DNA of 64,000 bases from Altibacter sp. HG106 (GCF_028561755.1 NZ_JAQQTD010000003.1:369645-433644), one strand, 5' to 3'. Positions 26,920 through 35,367 are shown, numbered from the stretch's first letter. Numbers and translations are program-made. Notes: a model not told the origin generated them from the letters alone.

Positions 26920-26927
26920 CAAATATA
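26920..26927 (-). promoter_or_regulatory. predicted -7 box of the secreted CarboxypepD_reg-like gene
   Basis: CAAATATA on plus equals TATATTTG on minus, a full match to TAnnTTTG, 25 bp upstream of the start at 26894. No clear -33 TTG. Confidence 0.5.
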
Positions 26928-27020
26928 CTTCAGAAAAGCGCCTAGACGCTACTGCTTAACAATGATTAACAGCAACTTTAACCGCTACTTAACTATAGAA
27001 AATGTTAAAGAAATTGCACA

Positions 27021-27048
27021 AAAAAAGCAGGGAATCCCCTGCTTTTTT
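27021..27048. terminator. rho-independent terminator downstream of the DUF4382 gene
   Basis: A perfect 12-bp stem, AAAAAAGCAGGG at 27021-27032 with CCCTGCTTTTTT at 27037-27048, loop AATC. It lies 18 bp past the stop of the minus-strand DUF4382 gene. Arms supply T-runs on both strands. Confidence 0.85.
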
Positions 27049-27066
27049 AATCGACATAAATAGCTG

Positions 27067-27870
27067 TTACTCTAAAATAAATTCTATGGTTTCAACAGTG
27101 GTCACATTTCCAACGGTTACGTCAACATCGGGAAGTGTGATTGGCGGTATGTCAAGGTCAGCGTCAGCTTCAAAAGTGAGGTCGTAAGTACCTTCCGGAA
27201 CACCGCTTAGTACATACGTTCCGCTAGCATCAGTGTACGATGAAATCGTTACCAGACCATTTGTAGCGGTAACTAATGTCTGCACACCTAAGGGCAATAC
27301 GGTTCCTGAAATCGCTCCCGTTTCGGCTACTGTAGTCGCACGAATTACAGGCTTTAAGTTGTATCCTCCATCGCCACGAGCGACTACCGAGGCATCAACA
27401 TCGAAATCCAATACAAATTCATACAAGACTCCGTTCTCAAGCGTTTCATTGACATTTATTTTTAAACCAGATTGTTGCGCGCTTGGAGTGTTCAACGGAA
27501 AGGTCTCTCCATCAATGACCACGGTGTTATCATCGCCAAGAATAAGGCGAATCTGACTCAAATTTCCGGCGGGCACTTCGTCGTCTACCAATAATACGGA
27601 AACGCCTCCTGTAAGTTCAAGCAAATCATACACACCTGTATTCACAGCGCCTATGGATACCTCTTCTTCAGAATCGTTATACTTTACAACAACATCTTCC
27701 ACCTCTACAAAAACGGCTTCATAATCACCGGGAGCATCTACCATACGCACGCTAATTTGTGAGGTCCCTTGCGGGTCGTTATCGGGATCTGAATCGGAAT
27801 CATCATCGCTACACGAAAAGATCGCGACACTGAGGAATGCGAGGATGGCTACATTAAATACATTTTTCAT
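27067..27870 (-). CDS. DUF4382 lipoprotein with C-terminal carboxypeptidase-regulatory-like domain
   Basis: 267 residues. Lipoprotein signal with a FSC lipobox at C20, then an Asp/Ser-rich stretch (DDDSDSDPDNDPQ). DUF4382 covers about 36-180 with SVRMVDAPGDYEAVFVEVE and the YEFVLDFD strand. A carboxypeptidase-regulatory-like domain fills about 187-267. Both domains are typical of surface-exposed lipoproteins in Bacteroidota, and their function is unknown. The second domain is related to the whole of the neighbouring protein at 26499-26894. Confidence 0.85.
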   Translation of the reverse strand: MKNVFNVAILAFLSVAIFSCSDDDSDSDPDNDPQGTSQISVRMVDAPGDYEAVFVEVEDVVVKYNDSEEEVSIGAVNTGVYDLLELTGGVSVLLVDDEVPAGNLSQIRLILGDDNTVVIDGETFPLNTPSAQQSGLKINVNETLENGVLYEFVLDFDVDASVVARGDGGYNLKPVIRATTVAETGAISGTVLPLGVQTLVTATNGLVTISSYTDASGTYVLSGVPEGTYDLTFEADADLDIPPITLPDVDVTVGNVTTVETIEFILE

Positions 27871-27897
27871 TTAAAAGGGATTTAGGTTTATTGGAAT

Positions 27898-27905
27898 CAA
27901 ATCTA
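27898..27905 (-). promoter_or_regulatory. predicted -7 box of the DUF4382 gene
   Basis: CAAATCTA on plus reads TAGATTTG on minus, matching TAnnTTTG, 27 bp upstream of the start at 27870. Confidence 0.45.
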
Positions 27906-28008
27906 ACAATCGCCCCTTGCTTCTTTACCACAGCTTAACGAAGATTAACAAACGGTTTAACGGAATGTTTACTTTTACCCTTATATTCACAACGATCAAT
28001 TCAGAAAT

Positions 28009-28764
28009 ATGACTTCACAAACAGCATTTATCACCGGCGCCACTAGTGGTATTGGTGCCGCCACGGCCAAACGCTTCGCAAAAGAAGGAATTCGTTTGAT
28101 TCTCTGCGGAAGACGGCAAGAGCGTCTGGACGCTCTCTCTGAATCTCTGTCTTCGCAAACGGAAGTACTTACCCTTAATTTCGACGTGCGCGAACAAGAA
28201 CGTATTCAAAAACTGGTAGAAGGGCTGCCGGAAGCGTTCCAAACTATTGATATTCTCGTTAACAATGCGGGAAATGCCCACGGACTCGACCCTATACAGT
28301 CGGGTAGTACAGCCGACTGGGATGCGATGATGGATATTAATGTGAAAGGCTTGCTCTATGTTTCCAAAGCGATTCTTCCGGGGATGCTTGCAAGAAATGC
28401 CGGGCATATTATTAATATTGGATCCACTGCAGGAAAAGAAGTATATCCTAAAGGAAATGTGTATTGTGCCAGCAAGCACGCAGTGGATGCCATCAACCAA
28501 GGGATGCGTCTCGATCTCAACGGAACGGGCATTAAGGTAGGCGCGATAAATCCAGGATTGGTGGAAACGGAATTTAGCGAAGTGCGTTTTAAAGGCAACA
28601 CCGAACGCGCCGAAACCGTCTACCAGGGCTACACGCCGCTGCGCCCGGAGGATATTGCCGATATCATTTGGTTTACGGTGACCCGTCCTCCCCATGTAAA
28701 TATTGCCGATCTCACGGTAATGTGTTTGGATCAGGCGTCGTCTACCGTTATAAATAAAAATTGA
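28009..28764 (+). CDS. SDR family NAD(P)-dependent oxidoreductase (YdfG-like)
   Basis: 251 residues, classical short-chain dehydrogenase. Cofactor motif TGATSGIG at 9-16, NNAG at 85-88, and the catalytic S139, Y152, K156 (YCASK). The stretch after the active site (VGAINPGLVETEF) fits the YdfG group, which oxidises L-serine, L-allo-threonine and 3-hydroxy acids. That substrate range is inferred. Cytoplasmic. A TACTTTTA box (one mismatch) is at 27970-27977. The gene ends just before an unusual AT-rich stretch. Confidence 0.92.
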   Translation: MTSQTAFITGATSGIGAATAKRFAKEGIRLILCGRRQERLDALSESLSSQTEVLTLNFDVREQERIQKLVEGLPEAFQTIDILVNNAGNAHGLDPIQSGSTADWDAMMDINVKGLLYVSKAILPGMLARNAGHIINIGSTAGKEVYPKGNVYCASKHAVDAINQGMRLDLNGTGIKVGAINPGLVETEFSEVRFKGNTERAETVYQGYTPLRPEDIADIIWFTVTRPPHVNIADLTVMCLDQASSTVINKN

Positions 28765-28776
28765 GTCTCGATAATT

Positions 28777-28802
28777 ATTATTTATTGGTATTATTTATTG
28801 GT
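28777..28802. repeat. two tandem copies of a 13-bp AT-rich repeat
   Basis: ATTATTTATTGGT occurs twice in direct succession (28777-28789 and 28790-28802) in the short gap before the four-helix protein gene. Confidence 0.85.
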
Positions 28803-28819
28803 CGTTATTTCTATTAAAT

Positions 28820-29209
28820 ATGGCACATTACAACTCTTTTGAGGAATTAGAGATTTTCATTCTAGCCAGAGATGTCTCTAATGAGGTTTGGCAACTGATG
28901 AATGAAACCAAGCTTAGGAATGATTATAAATTGAGAGATCAAATCAATGCTGCTTCTGGGTCGATAATGGATAACATAGCTGAAGGCTTTGGAAGAGGTG
29001 GAAATAAAGAGTTTATTATGTTTTTGAGCTATGCTCGAGGTTCTTGCACTGAAACCAGGTCTCAATTGATACGCGCACACGATCGGAATCACATTTCAGC
29101 GGAAACTTTTAAAACTGTATCAGCAATGACAATAGAGTTAGAAGCCCAAATCTCTAAGTTTATTAACTATCTGAGAAATTCCCAGCGTAGAGGATCGAAA
29201 TTCGATTAA
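28820..29209 (+). CDS. four helix bundle protein, 23S rRNA-IVP (S23) family
   Basis: 129 residues. Matches the family found in intervening sequences of 23S rRNA: helix 1 with FEELEIFILARDVSNEVW, the conserved LRDQINAASGSIMDNIAEGFGR centre, then EFIMFLSYARGSCTETRSQL. Function unknown; proposed to be nucleic-acid or protein binding. Here it is not in an rRNA gene. The gene looks more AT-rich than its neighbours and is flanked on both sides by AT-rich DNA with imperfect complementarity, so it may be an acquired unit. A retroelement accessory protein (bAvd) has the same fold, but no reverse transcriptase is near. Confidence 0.88.
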   Translation: MAHYNSFEELEIFILARDVSNEVWQLMNETKLRNDYKLRDQINAASGSIMDNIAEGFGRGGNKEFIMFLSYARGSCTETRSQLIRAHDRNHISAETFKTVSAMTIELEAQISKFINYLRNSQRRGSKFD

Positions 29210-29257
29210 TAGCAATAAGAATAGATAATGAAAAATAATAATAAACAATAAGCAACA

Positions 29258-30394
29258 ATGATCAACAAACGCCTTCTGATAAAAAACCTGCTCGCGCATA
29301 ACGACGAGAGTAGCTTTTATGATAAGAAGCGGAAGATCGACCTGGGTACGAAAGAGGGAAAAGCGAAATTCTTAAAACATATTTGCGCCTTAAGCAACAG
29401 CAACCCCAAGAACAATAGTTATATCGTTATTGGGGTGGAAGATGAAGCGAACATCATCACCGGAGTGGACTTCTTCGACGATAGTAAAATTCAGAATTTG
29501 GTGAACGCCTACCTTACCAACGCGCCCTTAATTGCTTATGAAAATGTGATGTTTCCGCACCTTCCGGAAGACAAAGTCGTGGGATTGGTAACCATCAGAC
29601 CGAATGGTAAGATCACCTCACTGCGGAAAAACATCTGGAAATACTGGGGCGGTTCTATCTTTTTGCGAGACGGAAGCATTTCGATGCCGAAGGATTTTGA
29701 CATTGAGATCAAAGACGTGAATTCTGAAATTGTCAAATCCATTGAAAATCGCGCGAAAAATAATATTGAACATACGTTGCATGGTGTCATCGACTTTTTA
29801 AATCACCGACATGACGAGCTGGAAGCACATTACAAAGTATTTAAGGAGCAATTTGTGGTGTGCTGGGCCGGAATTACCAAACAAGTGAAGGACACTACGT
29901 ATTACTCACGCGTGGACATTGAATTGATCAACGAGCAGGTAAAATTGTTTTATTCGGCTTTGGATGAAGTACAAATTGAAGTCACCAACGATTATTTTAA
30001 AACCGTAGAATATGTGAGTTTAGGTCTTACGGAACCTCAAAAATACTATCCGTTGGAAGAGGTGATTATTACCTTCCGGGAAAACGGATCGTATGTAATG
30101 GACTCGAAATTAATCTTCGAACCCCCACGTTTCGACAAAAAATCGTTGCATCACATCTACAATAGCAACAACGCCTTGATTGAAAAACTACGCAAAGACA
30201 TTCCGTTACATCCTTCGGAACAAAAAGACCTTTACAACCTACCCGAAACCTATCTTATTTGCTATTTGAATGGTTTTGATTCTGCTAAAGAAAAGTTATA
30301 CGACGCCAAACCTCAATTGAAAGGGGTAGGCGGCGCTGTTTATCAAGCCTATAAAGAAGCCACCCGTATTTTAAGAAAGGTGAAATACAATTAA
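29258..30394 (+). CDS. AlbA_2 (Schlafen-like) ATP-binding domain protein
   Basis: 378 residues. The N-terminal 150 residues match the AlbA_2 domain: DLGTKEGKAKFLKHICALSN, YIVIGVEDEANIITGVDF and a later GSIFLRDGSISMP. The C-terminal half is mixed alpha/beta with no domain I recognise and ends basic (ATRILRKVKYN). Proteins with this domain are often annotated as ATP-binding or putative DNA-binding regulators, and the function here is unknown. The stop directly abuts the stop of the convergent gene at 30395, leaving no space for a separate terminator. Confidence 0.8.
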   Translation: MINKRLLIKNLLAHNDESSFYDKKRKIDLGTKEGKAKFLKHICALSNSNPKNNSYIVIGVEDEANIITGVDFFDDSKIQNLVNAYLTNAPLIAYENVMFPHLPEDKVVGLVTIRPNGKITSLRKNIWKYWGGSIFLRDGSISMPKDFDIEIKDVNSEIVKSIENRAKNNIEHTLHGVIDFLNHRHDELEAHYKVFKEQFVVCWAGITKQVKDTTYYSRVDIELINEQVKLFYSALDEVQIEVTNDYFKTVEYVSLGLTEPQKYYPLEEVIITFRENGSYVMDSKLIFEPPRFDKKSLHHIYNSNNALIEKLRKDIPLHPSEQKDLYNLPETYLICYLNGFDSAKEKLYDAKPQLKGVGGAVYQAYKEATRILRKVKYN

Positions 30395-31792
30395 TTACTC
30401 TTTTATTATTTTTTGAACATAGTCGCCTTCTGAAGTGACCACCTTTAGCAAATATACCCCGGCTGCTAACAGACTCACATTAATAGGCTGCGCTGTTTCT
30501 GAAGTGCGTAGAATCAACACGCCTTGCATGGTATAAATCTCAACAGTCGTAATTGGTTCGATAGTGTTGGCGTGAAGGTATAGTTGCTCTATTACAGGGT
30601 TGGGATAACACAGCATTTCTGCAAAAGCATCTTGTTCTTCGACTCCTAAAATCGTTTGGTTTTCATACCAAACCAATTCTCTGCCCTCATTAGACAACGC
30701 GGCAGAAAGAATGTCTAAATCACCATCACCATCAAGATCGGCGGCACGAACTGTTCTGGGGCTTTGCAAGGAGGGGTCGATCACTAGTTGGGGACCAAAA
30801 CTTCCCATCCCATCCAAATGTTCGTACCAAGCAATTTTATTATCATTTGCAGAAGCGGAAAAAACATCAACCTTACCGTCATTATTTAAATCGCCCACTC
30901 TTGTATCAAAAACATTATCCACTTCATCACTAATAATTACAAAAGGATCGAATTGCCCCATGCCATTGATGTTTTCTCTCCAAATAACGGCATCGTTTTT
31001 TTGGGAAACAATATCCAAATCGGTATCGCCATCTATATCTATCAGGTTTACAGAGTTTTCGTATAAGCCAACGGGGTCAATGATATGTTGGGTTGTGAAA
31101 GTACCTTCTCCATCCTCGTTGTCAAACCAGGACACATAGATGCCATCCGCAGAATTCGTTAGAATATCCAAATCCCCGTCGCCGTCAATATCCCCCACCG
31201 CTTGCGTCCGGGCTTGGCTAAGGGTGGCGCTAATGGTAATAAGACCCCCAAAGCTGCCCTGCCCGTCCAGATTTTCTACCCAATACAATCCCGAACCGTT
31301 AGAGACGCCAAGCACTAGGTCTAGGTCGTTATCACCATCCAAATCAGCTGCGCTCACGCCACTGGCCCTTAGCAAACCGGCGGCGATGGGTTGTAGGGTA
31401 GAAAACATACCTTCACCCAAATTTCGATACCATACCACTTCATCGTCATCAAAAAAACTTACCACCAGATCGGTCTTGCCGTCGGCATCCAGATCGGCCG
31501 GGGCTAAATTAAAAGACTGCCCCTTCCCTTCTTGAATCGCAATGGCTGGGCCAAAAGTTCCTTGGCCATCCAGGTTTTCATACCAAGCGATCAAATCAAA
31601 AGCAGCCACAACTACATCCTGGTCGCCGTCTTGGTCAAAATCGCCCGTACGAACCATTCTAACGAAAAAAGAATCTTCATCAATGATCTGCCGGGGAGCA
31701 AATTGAGACAGGCAGGGAACGCCTGTCAGCCATAATAGTAGGATGGACAGTCGTTTTAATACAAAAAAAGGCAGCGGAATAGGTTCAATCAT
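30395..31792 (-). CDS. seven-repeat FG-GAP/VCBS protein with T9SS sorting domain
   Basis: 465 residues from ATG 31792; a start at 31840 would place 16 polar residues before the signal peptide (about 1-30, ending CLSQ). Seven FG-GAP/VCBS repeats follow, each with a calcium-binding-like DxDxDxD loop (DFDQDGDQD, DLDADGKTD, DLDGDNDLD, DIDGDGDLD, DIDGDTDLD, DLNNDGKVD, DLDGDGDLD) and a WYEN-type strand. This count suggests a complete seven-bladed propeller. The last 75 residues form a T9SS type A sorting domain (CYPNPVIEQLYL ... VQKIIKE). Predicted secreted or surface-attached, ligand unknown. Confidence 0.9.
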   Translation of the reverse strand: MIEPIPLPFFVLKRLSILLLWLTGVPCLSQFAPRQIIDEDSFFVRMVRTGDFDQDGDQDVVVAAFDLIAWYENLDGQGTFGPAIAIQEGKGQSFNLAPADLDADGKTDLVVSFFDDDEVVWYRNLGEGMFSTLQPIAAGLLRASGVSAADLDGDNDLDLVLGVSNGSGLYWVENLDGQGSFGGLITISATLSQARTQAVGDIDGDGDLDILTNSADGIYVSWFDNEDGEGTFTTQHIIDPVGLYENSVNLIDIDGDTDLDIVSQKNDAVIWRENINGMGQFDPFVIISDEVDNVFDTRVGDLNNDGKVDVFSASANDNKIAWYEHLDGMGSFGPQLVIDPSLQSPRTVRAADLDGDGDLDILSAALSNEGRELVWYENQTILGVEEQDAFAEMLCYPNPVIEQLYLHANTIEPITTVEIYTMQGVLILRTSETAQPINVSLLAAGVYLLKVVTSEGDYVQKIIKE

Positions 31793-31866
31793 TATGGGTT
31801 TCTTGATTTCTTCGGAATACGTTACGCCTAAGCGCGACATAAATGTAAGGTTTTACGTAGTAAGGA

Positions 31867-31874
31867 CAAATGTA
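31867..31874 (-). promoter_or_regulatory. predicted -7 box of the FG-GAP T9SS gene
   Basis: CAAATGTA on plus reads TACATTTG on minus, a full TAnnTTTG match, 74 bp upstream of the chosen start at 31792 (26 bp upstream of the alternative at 31840). Confidence 0.4.
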
Positions 31875-31940
31875 TTCTTGGGGTCACATCAGATAAAACA
31901 TATTCAGTATCTTTAGTTCTGAAAACTAAAACCAACTGTT

Positions 31941-33083
31941 ATGGGTATCTTCGATAAGATCAAAGAAAAACTAAGCCATGAATTTATCGACATCATCGAG
32001 TGGCTGGATTATACAGACGACACCATCTGTCATCGTTTTGAACGGTATAAAAACGAAATTAAGAACAACGCCAAGCTTATTGTTCGGGAAGGGCAAACCG
32101 CTGTCTTTATTAACGAAGGACAATTAGCCGATGTCTTTACGCCCGGCACCTATACCTTAAATACTCAAAACCTTCCCATCTTAACTACGTTGAAAGGGTG
32201 GAAATACGGATTCGACAGTCCGTTTAAAGCTGAAGTCTACTTCGTGAACACCCACCTCTTCACCGATGAAAAATGGGGCACTAAGAGTCCGATTACCTTA
32301 AACGACGAGCGTTTTGGGTTGGTGGAAATTCGCGCCTACGGAACCTATGCCTTTAAGATCAGTGAGCCCGGAAAGTTTATTGTGGATATTGTGGGAACCG
32401 ACAATAATTTCACCAACTACGAGATCAACGAACACCTCAAAAGTTTGATCGCTACGCGCTTTACCGATACCGTAGGGGAAGCCAACCTGCCCATTGAGTT
32501 GTACGCGGCGAATACTTCCGAATTAAGCGAAACCTGTAAAGAGGTGATGCAACCGGAATTCCAAACTGTGGGAATTTCCCTAGAAAAATTCTATATCGAA
32601 AACGTCTCCATGCCGGAAGATCTGAAGAAAGAGATCTTCGAGTACAGCCGTATCGACAAACTCGACCTCAACAAGCTTACCCAATTTAAAACCGCCAAAG
32701 CCATTGAAGCGGCTGCCAACCAAGAAGGCGGAACGGCCGGCGCCGGAATGGGCATGGGAATGGGCTTTGTTATGGCACAGCAAATGGGCCAAATGATGGG
32801 CGGTATGGGCAATCAAGTGTCACAACCCGGGGCCAATTCGGGGCCTGCGGCCATGGGACCACCCCCAATTCCTGCTGCTGTTTCGTATTATTACGCCAGC
32901 AATGGCCAACAAAACGGACCCGTTTCTTTTGAGCAATTACGCGCCCTTTTTGCCAATCGTACTGTGAACAAAGACACCTTAGTATGGAAAGCAGGCATGA
33001 CTAACTGGAAAGCCTTGCAAGAGGTGGAAGAGTTGAAAGCTTTTTTAGGCGGAAACACACCACCACCACTTCCTTCAAACTAA
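31941..33083 (+). CDS. SPFH domain protein with C-terminal GYF_2 domain (YdjI-like)
   Basis: 380 residues. An SPFH/virion-core-type domain covers about 10-260 (IEWLDYTDDTICHRFERY, VEIRAYGTYAFKIS, ENVSMPEDLKKEIFEYSRID). A Gly/Met-rich linker (268-293) leads to a Pro-rich stretch and a GYF_2 (DUF4339) domain at about 315-372 (YYYASNGQQNGPVSFEQL). SPFH proteins oligomerise at membranes. The most similar known arrangement is YdjI of the Bacillus PspA-YdjGHI set. It is followed 36 bp later by a double zinc-ribbon membrane protein, which fits that comparison. Confidence 0.87.
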   Translation: MGIFDKIKEKLSHEFIDIIEWLDYTDDTICHRFERYKNEIKNNAKLIVREGQTAVFINEGQLADVFTPGTYTLNTQNLPILTTLKGWKYGFDSPFKAEVYFVNTHLFTDEKWGTKSPITLNDERFGLVEIRAYGTYAFKISEPGKFIVDIVGTDNNFTNYEINEHLKSLIATRFTDTVGEANLPIELYAANTSELSETCKEVMQPEFQTVGISLEKFYIENVSMPEDLKKEIFEYSRIDKLDLNKLTQFKTAKAIEAAANQEGGTAGAGMGMGMGFVMAQQMGQMMGGMGNQVSQPGANSGPAAMGPPPIPAAVSYYYASNGQQNGPVSFEQLRALFANRTVNKDTLVWKAGMTNWKALQEVEELKAFLGGNTPPPLPSN

Positions 33084-33119
33084 GATATACTCATTCGATA
33101 AAAATGCTCCTGCCATAAG

Positions 33120-34223
33120 ATGTCGGTCCCAACGACACAACAATCGGAACTTAAAAAGCCCTGCGTTAATTGCGGGGCTGAACTGATGTATGCTCCCGGC
33201 ACCACCGAACTGGAGTGTCCGTATTGCGGTCATTCGGAAACTATTGAAGCTTCCGAAGCAGGTCTTCAAGAACTCGAACTGAAGCAGTACCTCGATTCCC
33301 TTGGCGCACAGACGCACAGCGAGGCGATCACGTTGTTGCATTGCAAAAATTGCGGCGCCAATCAACATGTGGAAGAGAACTACAAATCGCTGCAATGTGT
33401 GTATTGCGGCGGCCCGCTAATTGTGGAAGACAGCACTACCGAATCATGGATCCTGCCCGGAGCGGTCTTGCCGTTTCAGATCGATAAAGCAAAGGCGCAT
33501 CAGGTATTTCAAAAGTGGGTCAAAAAATTATGGTGGGCGCCGAACAACCTCAAAAAAGCGGCACTCGACCCCAAACATACCAAGGGACTCTATGTTCCGT
33601 ATTGGACCTTTGATGCCCAGTTGTCTGCCGACTATACCGGAGAACGCGGCGATTATTACTATGTCTCCGTGCCCTATACCACCACGGTGAACGGAAAAAC
33701 CGTTACCCGAACCCGTCGCGAACGCCGCACCCGATGGACCCCCACTAGCGGTGCTATTTCAGGTTTTGTAGATGACACGCTTATTAAAGCTTCTAAACAA
33801 CGACACGGACGCATTCCTGTTAAGATCGCTCGATGGAACCTTCAGAAATTGCAATCGTATGACAGCAGCTATTTATCAGGTTTCATTACGGAAAAATATA
33901 CGATCTCGTTGGAGGATGGCCATCTGGCATCTAAAGAAGAAGCTGAAAAAATAGCCCACCGTTGGGCGCGTAGAGATATTGGCGGTGATACACAGCGCGT
34001 ACATCACATCGATATGGAGCTTTCCGACGAAACTTTTAAACATATCTTATTGCCGGTGTACGTTAGTGCCTATCACTACAAAGGAAAGCGCTATAATTTC
34101 TTCGTGAATGGGGAATCCGGAAGACTGGCCGGTGAGCGCCCCTATTCGTTCTGGAAGATCTTCTTCTTTGTGCTCGCAATCCTTTTGGTTATCGCGTTGA
34201 TTTTATATCTTCTCAATCGATGA
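33120..34223 (+). CDS. double zinc-ribbon membrane protein (YdjG/TFIIB-ribbon like)
   Basis: 367 residues. Two CxxC...CxxC zinc ribbons lie at C15/C18-C33/C36 and C75/C78-C93/C96. Next come a beta-rich domain (about 110-330, with PYWTFDAQLSADYTGERGDYY and a basic RTRRERRTRW stretch) and one C-terminal membrane helix at about 343-364 (KIFFFVLAILLVIALILYLL). This resembles Bacillus YdjG, which recruits the SPFH protein YdjI to the membrane; that role is inferred here. The stop overlaps the next gene by ATGA. Confidence 0.83.
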   Translation: MSVPTTQQSELKKPCVNCGAELMYAPGTTELECPYCGHSETIEASEAGLQELELKQYLDSLGAQTHSEAITLLHCKNCGANQHVEENYKSLQCVYCGGPLIVEDSTTESWILPGAVLPFQIDKAKAHQVFQKWVKKLWWAPNNLKKAALDPKHTKGLYVPYWTFDAQLSADYTGERGDYYYVSVPYTTTVNGKTVTRTRRERRTRWTPTSGAISGFVDDTLIKASKQRHGRIPVKIARWNLQKLQSYDSSYLSGFITEKYTISLEDGHLASKEEAEKIAHRWARRDIGGDTQRVHHIDMELSDETFKHILLPVYVSAYHYKGKRYNFFVNGESGRLAGERPYSFWKIFFFVLAILLVIALILYLLNR

Positions 34224-34945
34224 GACAATTAGTTATAGGCGATATACACGGTGGGTTACGCGGACTCCAACAAGTCTTAGACCGTTGTGACCCTAAAGCA
34301 GAAGACACCTTCATATTTGTAGGCGATTATGTAGACGGATGGAGCGAAAGTGCCGAAACGGTTTCGTTCTTGATCAGTTTTTCTGAACGACATAACTGTG
34401 TTTTTATTCGCGGAAATCACGACGAACTGGTGTATAAATTTCTTAAAGAAGGGGATCATAATCCGGTGTGGTTACAACATGGAGGGGAAAGCTCAAAAGC
34501 GAGTTACGCGAAGCTTTCCGAAGCAGAGAAAGAGAAACACATTCTTTTTTACGAGAATTTGAAGAATTTTCATGTAGATGATGCCAATCGATTATACCTG
34601 CATGCTGGGTTTACCAACCTGCACGGCCCGCACTACGAATACTACCCCAATATGGTCTATTGGGATCGTACGCTGTGGGAAATGGTTTGTGCCTTAGACC
34701 CAAACCTTACCCCTGATGATGAGGCCTACCCCAAGCGACTGAAGCTTTATAAGGAAGTTTATATTGGGCATACGCCCGTGACTCGGATCGGAGAAACGAA
34801 ACCGGTGAAAAAAGCAACTGTTTGGAATGTGGATACCGGTGCCGCTTTCAAAGGACCCGTTTCCATTCTAGAGGTAAACAGCAAAGAATGTTGGCAGAGC
34901 GATCCGGTTTGGACGCTCTATCCCAATGAAAACGGACGAAATTAA
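34220..34945 (+). CDS. metallophosphoesterase (serine/threonine phosphatase-like)
   Basis: 241 residues. Calcineurin-like phosphoesterase motifs in order: GDIHG at 7-11, GDYVDG, RGNHDE, and later histidines in LYLHAGF and YIGHTPV; these bind a two-metal centre. The pattern is close to bacterial PP1-like phosphatases and diadenosine-tetraphosphatase-like enzymes, so the substrate could be a phosphoprotein or a dinucleotide. The start overlaps the zinc-ribbon gene (ATGA), suggesting a three-gene unit with the SPFH protein. The stop overlaps the convergent gene by 4 bp. Confidence 0.9.
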   Translation: MRQLVIGDIHGGLRGLQQVLDRCDPKAEDTFIFVGDYVDGWSESAETVSFLISFSERHNCVFIRGNHDELVYKFLKEGDHNPVWLQHGGESSKASYAKLSEAEKEKHILFYENLKNFHVDDANRLYLHAGFTNLHGPHYEYYPNMVYWDRTLWEMVCALDPNLTPDDEAYPKRLKLYKEVYIGHTPVTRIGETKPVKKATVWNVDTGAAFKGPVSILEVNSKECWQSDPVWTLYPNENGRN

Positions 34946-35316
34946 AGTCGGTTTAAGCGTACTTCCACAGAGCGGGCCATCACATGGCATTCGTCTGCGG
35001 TGACGGTAATAACATCGGAAACAAAAGGCTCATACCCGCTTGAAGAAACACGAATAATGTAGTTTCCCGGACGTTCTCCGGCGCCAAGGTAGGAAGATGA
35101 AGCTCCTGCTTTTACTAAGGTTTCTGAATAATCGCCATCGGTCGCGGTAACCGTGGTGGTAGTATCTACCAATTCTCCGGTACCGGCATCTCGAACGGTT
35201 ACGTTCAATCCATAAATAAAAGCATCGGTGCAGTTGGTCGCATTCTCATCATCCTTGTTGCAGGACACGACAACAGTACTGAGGATTACGAGCAGAAGGG
35301 TGATCGTCTTTTTCAT
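34942..35316 (-). CDS. small lipoprotein with carboxypeptidase-regulatory-like fold
   Basis: 124 residues. Signal with lipobox VSC (C19), then a beta-sandwich with VTVRDAGTGELVDTTTTV, the GNYIIRVSSSGYEPF strand and two further cysteines (C29 in NCTDA and one in DECHV) that could form a disulfide. Resembles the Big/CarboxypepD_reg class seen elsewhere in this window, function unknown. The last bases overlap the convergent phosphatase gene. Confidence 0.75.
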   Translation of the reverse strand: MKKTITLLLVILSTVVVSCNKDDENATNCTDAFIYGLNVTVRDAGTGELVDTTTTVTATDGDYSETLVKAGASSSYLGAGERPGNYIIRVSSSGYEPFVSDVITVTADECHVMARSVEVRLNRL

Positions 35317-35336
35317 AATTTTTTTTCAATAATACG

Positions 35337-35367
35337 AAAAAACCGCTTCTTGAGGAAACGGTTTTTT
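35337..35367 (-). terminator. rho-independent terminator of the aldehyde dehydrogenase gene
   Basis: Outer stem AAAAAACCG at 35337-35345 pairs with CGGTTTTTT at 35359-35367, extended by a TTC/GAA inner stem with one mismatch; loop near TTGAG. On the minus strand the AAAAAA arm gives the T-run. It lies about 80 bp past the stop at 35448. Confidence 0.6.

Noticed and set aside
28820..29209. Diversity-generating retroelement (bAvd-like four-helix protein)
   Set aside because: No reverse transcriptase and no template/variable repeat pair are in the window; the family match is better explained by stand-alone 23S-IVP-like proteins.
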